Positions 37,656 through 49,200 of a stretch of DNA of 64,000 nucleotides are shown here, in pieces. Origin of the DNA: Cruorifilaria tuberocauda. Its lineage: Eukaryota > Nematoda > Chromadorea > Rhabditida > Onchocercidae. Location: contig JABVXU010000007.1 in NCBI GenBank assembly GCA_013365365.1, forward strand, positions 124,001-188,000. The letters are read 5' to 3'. The position numbers and the translations under genes were made by a program. Under the pieces are notes generated by a model. It was not told the origin of the DNA. It was given only the letters and a program-made list of their open reading frames with translations, and searched no databases. Every line of letters starts with the position of its first letter. Within the stretch, counting starts at the first letter, position 1.

Positions 37656-38310
37656 AATAATTTATTTCGAACTATCATTTTTTTTTAATTTAAGGTTATC
37701 TAAGTTTTGAATTTTTCCATTATTTATAGAATTGAAAATTAGTTTATTCAGTACTTTTTTAAAAATTAAATATATCGAAAATTAGATTTAGAATAATTTC
37801 AATGAAAAGTTGTATTATTTTTAAGGAATGCACAATTTTTATTCCTTTAATCATTAATTAGTTTATTTTAGCATATCAGTTGTTAATTATGCAATAATTA
37901 ATTAGTATCATCAATTCTTGAATTATTTTACAATGATTTCAAAGGTAGTTATCATTTATCATAAAGCATTTCTATTCCAATTCAAAAATAAATCCTGAAA
38001 GTGTTATTTACCTTGAACGACTGATTTAAATGATTGAATCATTTGTTCTTTATCATTATTATGATCTTAAGATACAAAAGATCTTCTAATGCTGCAATCA
38101 ATGAATAGATTAAAACGAATGATTAAGTAATTAATTATTGTAAATCACTTTTATTGGAAATACACGATAACACTGGATTGTATATTATTAAATATAAGGA
38201 TAATTATTACCTGATATTTTGTTGAATATAAAAAGAATATCAAATTGAAAGATAAATATGCATCCGTTTTTGCATCGTTAACCGGAAATTATCCGGATTC
38301 ATCCTCATTC

Positions 38311-38312
<2 letters not shown>

Positions 38313-38342
<30 letters not shown>
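38313..38342. repeat. Perfect (CT)15 microsatellite
   Basis: Uninterrupted CT dinucleotides over 30 bp. It is about 2 kb upstream of the proposed zinc-finger gene start. Confidence 0.9.
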
Positions 38343-38345
<3 letters not shown>

Positions 38346-38770
38346 ATTCTTTCACTTTCATCTCAAATATCTATTATTGTTAAAAATTAATTCATATGGT
38401 TTCTTTTTTTCATTTGGATATCAAGTCCGTTTAGAAGTGAAAAATATGCATGAATGCTCAATTATTTCATTATTTCTAGTCCATTATTTACAAATTTTTA
38501 AAAACAGCGAAATCTTTAAAATGCTACTTTTAAATAAGTTTTGTTATTAATTTAGTTGCTATAAATAAATTTAATAAAAATTATTTTGAAAAAGAAAGAA
38601 ATTTTATTTAATATTTTAAAGTATCTTCTTATTTTATCAAATCTTATACAAGCGGATTTAAATGCAAAACGTTTTGATGAAAAAGAAGCTTATTAAAGTA
38701 ACCTTAAAGAAAGCGAACTTTGATAAATTCTTTCTCTCAATAAAAATTTTAAAATATTTACATGGTATAA

Positions 38771-38782
38771 ACCGGTACCGGT
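38771..38782. promoter_or_regulatory. Perfect palindrome ACCGGTACCGGT, possible transcription-factor site pair
   Basis: A 12-bp palindrome built of two ACCGGT units, in the context AAACCGGTACCGGTAA. It stands out in AT-rich surroundings. AACCGGT resembles the Grainyhead/CP2-family recognition core; that match is inference from motif knowledge. Confidence 0.4.
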
Positions 38783-40009
38783 AATAGACTTAGAAATTTT
38801 GATAAATTGATTTGAATAGTGTCATCTCTTGTAAATGATTAAAATTGTTATTAAGATTAACTCAAATATCAAATATTTATCTTAATTATCAGTCTTAATT
38901 CATAATTATTTCGAAGTAATCTTCTATTTTATAGCAATTTTATACTTCATAAAATTTCATTCCTAGGATGTATTTAATTAAAGATAACAATTTGATAAAT
39001 ATAGAGTACTTTGTATACAGTATTCGTAAGATTCCAGTATCAGGTTTTATAATATAAGTTATATTTGAACTTCTAAGCTATTATTATTGGCCTAGTGATT
39101 TCACTAACTATATCATAATTTTCTAGATTGATTTTACCTATAAATATTATTTCCATCTTCAAATTATTAAAATATCGTGAATTTTTTCCATGAATAATGT
39201 AAACGTATAATCAATCATCAATCGTTAGGTTTCATTTCCTGAATTTCAAGAGAGCTTCAGGATATGACCGTTTCCCAGAAAGCTTTCATAATGTGTGATA
39301 AGCGGAAAAAGAAAGGGAAGTGGTGTGATTGCTTTGATGATTTCAACGGTTATCAGTAGTTGCAGTGATAATAAACATACTTCATCTTGAAATATCACTC
39401 GCGATGATTTCTTGTTGATTTTCATATGCAATATAGTTTGCATAACTATACTTTTAAAGTATTGCTTCTAAACTTAATCAAACTTCGAAGAATTTTTTAT
39501 TTCATATTATCTATACCAACTTAACGATCATAATGATATTTTTTACTTTATGATTTTTATATTTCAGTATTTATTGTGCTAAATGAATGGTTAGGAAAAA
39601 TAAAAAAAGATTATGATATCATGAAAGATCAATACTTCATAATAATGGAATATAACTTCCTAAACCAAATGACAGATAAGAAAAATTTTTAAAATTATCA
39701 AGCATGCTTTGATTTGATTGATTGATATCTTTTCAGTAAAAAATAATCATATCTAATTATCAAACTGATATTTTATCCTTTTTAAAGATTTATTATAAAT
39801 GAATCAGGAAAATAATAAAATATTATGAATGTTCGATTTTTTTATTTCAATTTTTAGTTTGGAAAATTTTTTGTTTTTCGATACGAATAATTTCAATTGA
39901 AATTATGGTGGAATTTAAAAATTTTGAATTATATTTCTGCAGTTATTTTGTTCATTTATTGTGAATATACTTATATATTTTTTAAAAATTTCCAGAAATT
40001 ATTTAACAG

Positions 40010-40084
40010 GCAATAAGAGAAAGAGCGGTACATTTGAGATACATCAGGGAAAAAACTGAATATTTGAATCATCAGGAAAAAGCG
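40010..40084 (+). other. Candidate additional 5' exon of the zinc-finger gene
   Basis: Acceptor TTTAACAG ends at 40009. An open phase-0 segment of 25 codons follows, reading AIRERAVHLRYIREK then TEYLNHQEKA, and ends at a GCG|GTAGAA donor. It would join in frame to an extended next exon starting at 40265 after TTGTTGTAG (25 codons, RRNNDEIDRMMQIEQQYLN). Both are 75 nt and phase 0. The composition is helical and charged. If real, the start codon lies further upstream and the ATG at 40292 is internal. Confidence 0.25.
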
Positions 40085-40291
40085 GTAGAATGTTATTAAA
40101 AATCGTGATGCAAAAAAATCAATAACCACTTTGCGTTTTCAATATATTGAGGATTTTTTTGCTCCATTTTAATGAAATTAATTTACCAGGGAATATTTAA
40201 TGGTAATAGGAAAAAACGATGCGACGAAAACGTTGAATTCAAATTTGCTAAATTTTTGTTGTAGCGAAGAAATAACGACGAAATTGACAGA

Positions 40292-43200
40292 ATGATGCAG
40301 ATTGAACAGCAATATTTGAATTTGAATGATGTTCGAATGGTTCGTTAAATTTATCATTTAGTAAAATTTTTTATTTAACTTATTATCAAATTTAAAAATT
40401 TTCATCATTTTAACATTCTATTTTCTCTTTTAGAGCACTCATTTTTATCAATAGGCTGAAAATAATTTATAATAAAAAATGAAATTTAAGAATTTTATTA
40501 TTATTTGCTTATTAATGACATTTCAAAGTTTAAATTTATTTTAAATGAATAGTTATTTAAAAGTTTCGCTATAAATTTTATTTAGCTATTCCGTAAAAAA
40601 AAGAAGATAACCGTTATCAGTAACTCTGAGACATTTCATCTATAGGAAAGTAATTAATCGATATCAGATTGCATCATTTAACTAAATAGCTTTTTTTAAA
40701 AAAAAGTGAATTGAAATTTACTATTCTTTAAAAGAAAGCAAATTAAAATTTACTACTTGAATGTTTATGAAACAGAAAAAAAGAAAACAAATGAAACTTT
40801 TTTTTGTTTATTTATTTATATAAAAATCAAAAAATTATCAGGAATGCTTTTTGAAATTTTTAAAAAAAAGGTAGACAAAAGAAATAAATGATTGCTTGAT
40901 ATGTTGCAGAGTCAACAAACAGATGCGACTGTACCGCCACCACCGGTCGTTATTTGTCCTACGGAAGTGGACAATGTTAATATAACTTTAGAAAAGAATC
41001 AACAATGTGCATGCAAAGATTGTGGTAAATTGTTTAATTCTGTATGGTATTTGAAGCAGCATGCCGTAAAGCATTCCAATGATCGACCATTCAGATGCAA
41101 ATTTTGCTATAAGGTTGATTATTTTCATTTTTTCATGATTTATTTTATAGAATAGTAGAAGTGATCGGCGAAAAGGATAAATTATATAGGTTATTATTTT
41201 AATCTTCTGCTGATTTTAAAAAGTTAATAAAAACAATAAAATAATCTGTGATAAGGATAAGCTATAAGGATGAGTTTATTATTGCTTCATTTTTCGATGA
41301 TTTAATTTACATCAATAAAAGTGATCTATGAGAGAGATAATTATCTATGATAAGGATAAACTATAAGGTTTATTAGCTTTATTTTCGATGATTTAATTTA
41401 CATCATAAAGTGATCTGTGATAAGGATAATGATCTATGATGAGAACAAATAGGAAAAGATAAACATAAGCTTTCAATTTCTTGATTTATTTCACATTAAT
41501 GAAAGTTGACTGCGGTAATAATATTTCATTATTCTGTACAATTTAATTTTCTGATCTTTCGTTTAATTAACCGTTAATGAAAGTTGATCTATGGATCAGA
41601 ATAAATGATAACGATTCTTATTACATATATGATTTAATCTAAGAAACGGTTTTCCTAACAATTCCCCTCTTATCTTCGTTAATTCACGATCGAATTCTTC
41701 GCCACTTATTCTTTTTTCTTTTGTTGAAAGTTTTTTTTGATTGATTACGACAAATTCACTAATCCATCATTTCAACAGTTAACATATATCAGATTAGACG
41801 ATATGTACAAAAGAACATTGAAAAGCAAAGCAAGGTTAAGTCAGGTGAGATTGGTTAATACAATTAGATCAAAGAAATTAATTAAAGGATATTAATGTAT
41901 TTAATTACGTTTATGAAAAAACAGACTAGAGATGATATCAGTTATCATTAATTAATGAATGTAGAATGGAAAATGAGTAGGTGTGTTGATGTGATCATAG
42001 TAATTAGAAAGAGATGGAATGATATGAGCATAACAGAAGTTAGGTAAGAAAAAAAAATTCAATCGATTTTATTATCAATTTCGTCGCCAATTTCTTATTT
42101 TCATTCCTTTTCTTCCGTCAATTTTTTTTCAGCGCTCTATTCATAAATGATACATTGCAATAATTATACTAATGTAATTTTTGCATTTAAATTATTAAAA
42201 ATTTATTTTACTTTTCTTTTAAATTCAAATATTTTTTGAATGGGAATTGAATCATGTAATTAAATCGTTCAAAATGTTGCTTACACTTTCAATTATATCA
42301 TTTCTTATCATCTTATATCTTATATTTCATTTGTTATCTTATATATATTATGTAAAAAAAGTTTTCAGACTTACAAATTTCGCTCAAATCTCTATCAGCA
42401 TAAATGTCCAGATCGCACCAAAAATGGCAATTTGTTAGTTTTGCTTTGTTAAACTTTTGTTTTCTTTTTCCTCCAAATTGCTGCTTTCCTCTTTTCTTTT
42501 ATTTTTTTTGTTCAAGCCTTTTGTTTGTAGACCATTTAACAAACGTTTGATGTATCGTTTAACAGTGAATCAATCGTCGCATCTTTTTGAGACACGAGAA
42601 TTATCATTGCAGCAAACACCGGAAAGAATTGCACCAACTGATTTTGGCCATTTTTTATGGTTTTATTTGATTTTTGTTTTTTTTCTGAGGATGGAAAATA
42701 AAATATTTGGATCGTTATCAGTGTAACACTTTTTTTGAATTTATCCTAGGAAAAGATTGCAATTCAATCATATCATTCTTTACTTAGAATTTCAAAACTT
42801 TTAATTTTAATTAAATTAATATAAATATAAGTGAACAAATAATGCATGAATAATATGCCATATTCCATTGAATTATTTAATTATTTTTTATGTATTTTGT
42901 TTTTAACTTTGCCTAAAGTAAATATAATATAATATAATATACATATATTACTTTATTTACAATGAAGCATTTATATCAATCGAATTTAAATTAAAAGTTC
43001 TGATATTTCAAATAGTATTGCAATCCAATTATATCGTTCGCTGTTTTAAATATTAAAACTTTTAGTTTAAACTCAATTAATTTAAATTATTGATTATAAT
43101 ATCAGATAATTAATATATGTATCTTATGCTATACTAAATATATTTATTCGATTATTTTTTATTTTTACAAAAAAGGATAATTCCTTTTTTTTCAGTAATC

Positions 43201-46200
43201 GGCCAAATTTTACCTTTCCAATTGCACCAGTGGAGCAGCAGAATGAGCCAGTTGATGCAATTCCAATTGAGGCAATTACATCAAAAGCATTGCAAGTGAA
43301 GCAACAAGTTGAGTTACGACGTGAGGCAATTCCTCCAAAACGACATTTAGAGCAAACTGTTATCGATAATTATTTGCAGAAGAATAGAAATAAGGTAACA
43401 CTTTGAGATCAGACGTGAGAATGATTGATTTGATTTGAAAAATTGTTTTAAAGTAAATGCTATTTACGTGAAATATTACATAAATTATTGAATTGTTACT
43501 GAAATATTATCATGTTGCATAATGAATGTTATGAAGTAAGACTAAAAATTCAGAATTACTCTGAAATATTATTGACATATATGATTACAAAGTATTAATA
43601 TGAGTATTATAAAGTAAGACTATACATTCAATTTGAATTCGACGTGATCATTTAGACTTACAAGTTTATCAAGCTCGCAATGATTAAACAAATCATTAAT
43701 TTGCATCGAATGATTTCTGTCCATTGATTAGCCTTTTTCTCTTGAAAGCAAACTTGTGCAAATTTAGCAAACGATTTTTTTAAAGTATTATCAGAAAACT
43801 CATTTAATAAATTTAGTTATATCAATGTCGCAAATGCAAATTACAATTTCCCACACGCGGTTATCTAACTCGACATATTGGCCAACATAACGAATTGGAA
43901 CAAATATCATTGCAATGTGAATTATGTCCACAACGATTTTCAACTGATATGGAATTGAGAAAGCATATGGAATTACATTCGAGAGATTCTGGGATAATTT
44001 GCGCAATATGTTGTGCACCTTTTAGGTTTGTGCAAACATTTTTTTGGATAATTGAAATATCAGCAAGGATTATCAGATTTGGAATTCTAATTCACTTTTA
44101 TGCAGATCAATGTTAGCATTACGACGACATCGAAATCAATCTCGACAATGTATGTCATCAACTGGCAGCTTTAATAATCAAACTGTCGTATGTTTTGCAT
44201 TCTCTTTTATTACACAATATCAGAGGAGAAAAAAATCAAAATCTGGGCTGTGTACTTCAATGAACGCTGATTCACAAGATCTGGAAAACTATTAATGAGT
44301 TATTAATTTAATATGGATAAAATAGGTCATCGGATCAATTCTAATGATAGCACCAAACAAATAGTACTGGAATTAAGCTAATTACCGTATTACGCGTATA
44401 TTAAGTGTTCCGTAATAATAGTATGATCCAATTAAATTTCTGTAAGATCACTTCCCTATTCCATACTGCATTTGTTTCTCTCAGTAATAGAGTATATTTT
44501 TAATACATAATAGAACTTTTTTTAATAAGATTCGAAATAAAGCTTCAAGTTACTATAATTAGTTACATTAGCTGTACATAATTAGCTACAGGTTATTTAA
44601 ACCTGAAGTTTACAAATTGAAAATTGTTTCGGAGATGGTGAGAATTAGAAATTACTATTTCACTAAAAACTAGAAATGATGAATGAAATTGTAGGATGAA
44701 TATGCATACATTGATTCGATAGAAGCAGAAACACAAATGAGTTCTCAGACAACAGCCACAACAACAATAACAACTGATAATTTTGGCGAAGAAAGATCAT
44801 CATTTATTGTTAGAAGTGATAAGAATGGCGATTTCGGTAGTGTAAGTAGCAGCGCTGATTCTTATCAGCATTTCTCATCTAAACTAACCCGGTATAAAAT
44901 CACTCCATTCGTTGTATTTCATTTCATAAAAGCATTTGATTTCATTTCGAAAATTTTCACTTAGAATGATGACGGAAGTTATAATTAGAATCAAATATAA
45001 ATATGAAATAATTCAGATATAAATAATTCAGACCAGAGGGTCATAGCAGTGAAAGTGATGATAATACATCAGTCTATGAAAATGGTTCAAAACGAACGAT
45101 TACAACGGTGAAAATCAAACTTGGCTCGACATCCATTGTTTCAATAATGAAAACGAATGATGATAGTGATAATGATAAGCAGTCATTGAACAAGAATAGG
45201 ATAGTATATCCAGGTTTCATACATTTTATTTTTTCACAGAATGTTATTCTTGATTGACAGCAACATTTTTCCTTGATTTAAAAAATATGACAGGAACTTA
45301 TCTTTTGGTGTAAAAAATACACCATAAAGATCTTTTTTAATTTTAATTTTAATTTAAATTAATTCAATTTAAAATTTAGTCTAAATTTATCTAAATCTAA
45401 ACGTAAAATCTAAATTTAATTTCAATTTTAATAAACTTTATCATCTAAAATTAGCAATGCAATGGCATGAGTAATCTAATCAAATCAGTGAATAGATAGG
45501 GTCAACATTTTGGAATGAATGCGAAATCTTTTAAATATTTGTCCCAGTATAAAAATTCAATCGTTGTAGTAATTTTTTTGATAAGAGAATTAAAACTTAA
45601 AACTTAATATATGAAAATATAATGTTCATCCAAAATTTTCGTTATTTTACAGAACTAAGTAATGTAGAATCAACAAACTCAGAAGTGTTATTGGAAGAGG
45701 AACCAAAAGGACAGTTAACACAGGGCATCAGTACTTCTCATATCTCGACAGATGGCTATAGTAGCTATATTAATTCTGATCGTATCATCGGCAGTCATCA
45801 TTCAGGTATACCTTTCGAAATTATACTTTTCCTGAGAATCGGTTTCTTGTCTTTTCATGTTTAATGAATCCAAGATGTTCAAATGATTAGTGTTTGAATA
45901 CTTGAGGAACAATAATTCGTCAGATATCTCGGATATACCTAATCCATTTAGCTTCCCTGATAGCAACAGCATTTCTTTGTTATGATTCCTTTTGTCAGGC
46001 CTTTGTTAGCAAAAAGGAAGCCTTAGCTTTCATTTTTTAACTTTCGAAATTGTACAAAATGATAGCTTCAGTTGGATATGTAAAAAAAAGTTGGCATTCT
46101 TTTTTGATATTATTATGATATCATTCATACTATTATTTCATGGTATCTGAATATTTATACTTTTATTTATAGCAATTTTTTCAAATATTAGCACTCTTGA

Positions 46201-49200
46201 TTTTTGATTAATTTTTGATTTGATTTGATTTTTTGATTATTTGACTCAATATATCACCAATATTTAGGAAAAAAGATACTTTAAACGAAAATGCGATGTA
46301 AAAAAAATGAAGAAAAATAGAAATGAAGTAAAAAGCTGAAATATTTGTAGGAATGAGTGGTGGTAGTGGCGGTGGCGGTAGTAGCGGTGCTAATGGTAGC
46401 AGTGGTACCAGTAATAATACACAAACAAATGATGGTAATAACGTTGGTGCTAGTGGTAGTAGTGGTGAATCACATTTTGCTACCTCCACTTTTGATGGTT
46501 TTCTATCGAGTAACGTTGGCAATGATGTTTATAACAGTTTGATGCTAGAAGGTGGTCGACCGCTTATTCTACATTCCCATCTACATGCCACCAAAGGTTT
46601 CATTTTCATCCGTTCTTCTCTCCCTCTAATGGATCCGGTTTTTTTTTGATGATGGTGATTTTGAATATTCATGTTTTTTCGAGCTTGATTTTATTTTCTA
46701 ACTTATTTACCTAAAAAATCTCGTGTTAGAAAATAAAGTTGAATGATTTTTTATGATATTGTATGATGAGGAATACTTTTTTTCATTAATAAGCGATACT
46801 TTTCTATATTACATTAGTGTTTTGGTAGTTGTTTACTAATATTTATTACTGGAAATTTGATTTTTTATTTAAGTGGGAGGTAGTTATTTGGGAAATAGAA
46901 TTTCATACCTGATATTCACTTTATTTGTTTCACTACAAAATCTCCTATCTATTATTCAGCTATCTATGTGACTATCTTCAAATACTGTTTTAAAATTTCT
47001 CATATGATTTATGCATGCAAGAATTTGAAAATAGAATCGATAATATATCTTATAATTAAAATTTGATCTCATATCCGACTAATGTTATAAATGCAGATTT
47101 TATTTCTGATAATTTAATGAAATTAGAATTTACCTAACAAATTTTCTGATAGAATAATTGCATAAAATAATATTTGATATATTACTGAATAGATTCGTAA
47201 CAATAAATGCCAATAAACTGAAAAAACATTGGAATTTACTTTGATGATTCACTGCAAATAACTATTTATTTTATAGCTGACAGGTTAAAATCACAAAAAA
47301 ATTGAATTGAAAGACACATTTTCTCTAAAGTAATGGAATTTTTCAGTTGGAGTTGTATCCAAGCCGGTTGTTGATTTGATCGGTTGTACAACTCAATCAA
47401 TTCGTGATGAAATTACCCTTTGTGAAACACTCCTTACTGTACGAACATATTTTTTAAGGTTCTTATTATCATTGTCTTTTATTAGGATACGTTTTATTAC
47501 TGTTATTTTATATATTATAAGGAGGAAAAATTGATTGTCAAGTTTGGTATTAATATGATAAATTTTAGGAATAATTATAATTGTTAGATATATGCAGCAA
47601 AACTACTTAAGCAAAACTAAAACGAATTACTGTATTATTTTATATTAATTAAATTTAAATTACTGTATGCAACGAATTTGATAGAATATGAGTAATCGCT
47701 TGAAGAAAATTACAGTATTACAATTCTTTTCTAGTATTACGTTGATAATCTATTAGACATATTAATTAGTCTTTCATTTTATCAGCTTATGATTCTCTGA
47801 TTAATTTGTATTCTTTAAAGCAAAGAAAACATTTTTTTATTGAAAACAAAGAATGATTTTTCAGGAAAATTGTTGTATATATTGTTTATATGACAGTACT
47901 AAAAGCTGTGGAATTTTTCAATTCAATTCGTGGTTTGTTTCTTTTTATTCTCAATTTGCTAAATTTTACCAAAAATCTTTTAGAATCATTTTGATTTGTA
48001 TAAAATTTTTTGCTTTAAATTCTTTAATTTCTTTAATTCAATTAAAAAGGTGATTGATTAGGATATTTGCAACACATTGAATACAACATTATTAGATAAA
48101 TTTGAAAAGATCATTTATCTGATCTCTTTAATCAAATAAATATTTTAAAAATATTTAGTCTTTGATATTTTAATTCATCAAAATATCCTTTAATGCATAT
48201 TACAACAAACAATTGATGATCAGTATCATTAGATAAATTGATAAAATCTTTTATCAGGTAGATCTTTTAATCAGATGAATGTTTTAAAACTGTCTGATCA
48301 TTAACTGGTTTAATATTTTAATTCGTGAAAATACTTTAAATGCATACTGGAAGCAATATGGTAATCAGTGATTTACTGATAGAAAGGAAAAAACAGAAAA
48401 AGAAACAAAACACATCTGGTTGCAGTGGAACGGAACGACGAAACGGACTTTCGTATAGGCTGGCGGTGACGGTGACGATGACAGTTTTAAACTCTTCTAG
48501 AATTGATTAATGCTTCTTTTTTGCAACTCTTCTAAAAGAGCACTTCAATAAGACACAACGCATTCCTTTAATTCAACAATTACATTTATTTTCGATCTGT
48601 GCATTTTTGTATGAGCGCTTCGCTGTATGCAATGCGATATCCGTGCACACGTCAATGTTATCTTCAAGATTTTTACTTCTTAATGTTAATAAGTATGTAT
48701 GTATGTATGTATATGTGGGATATGCATGTGTGTATGACAATATCCACATACATATTACTGTATGTCGTGGAATCTTCAGGACTTCTTAATATCAATTCAT
48801 ACGTATATGCATATGTGTACGTGTATGTTGTGTGTCGATTTACGTCGAACTTTTTTCCGTCTAATTTATCTCAGTAAATTTTTTTACTAAATTACTTCAA
48901 ATCAATCTAAAAGTTAATGCATTTCTTATATTTTTAAGTAAATAATCACGAATATATATTATGTATACATATTTATATATAATGTACACACATTATGTAT
49001 ACACATGACATACACGCACGTGCACGTAGAATCTTCAAACTATACCATCCATGGAAAACTAATTGTTTTAATCATTCATATTGAAAGCCACTAAATTGAA
49101 GTACTTAGATACAGTTGTTCTATTCGTCTCATTCAAATCTCATTGAAAATGGAAATTTCAATCAATTTTCCTTCTCTTCTCTTCCCCTCTCTCTCTCATG

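Larger units (their letters stand above)
17144..40009. other. About 23 kb of AT-rich non-coding DNA
   Basis: I find no run of exons with matching splice phases and protein-like composition on either strand. Contents are long T-rich or pyrimidine tracts (for example 20630-20750 and 21340-21730), CT/GA and GT/CA microsatellites, diverged local tandem duplications, small perfect palindromes, and three less AT-rich islands (about 17690-18250, 24985-25070, 26720-26960). It lies upstream of a transcription factor gene, so enhancers or distant 5' exons are possible but not demonstrated. Isolated non-coding RNAs could have been missed. Confidence 0.6.

Noticed and set aside
46208..46522. Minus-strand frame rich in Leu and Pro
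   Set aside because: It mirrors the Gly/Ser-rich exon of the zinc-finger gene, a codon-bias artefact.
48599..48877. Overlapping open frames with YVCMYVYV-type repeats
   Set aside because: They come from translation of the GTAT/TGTA simple repeat.
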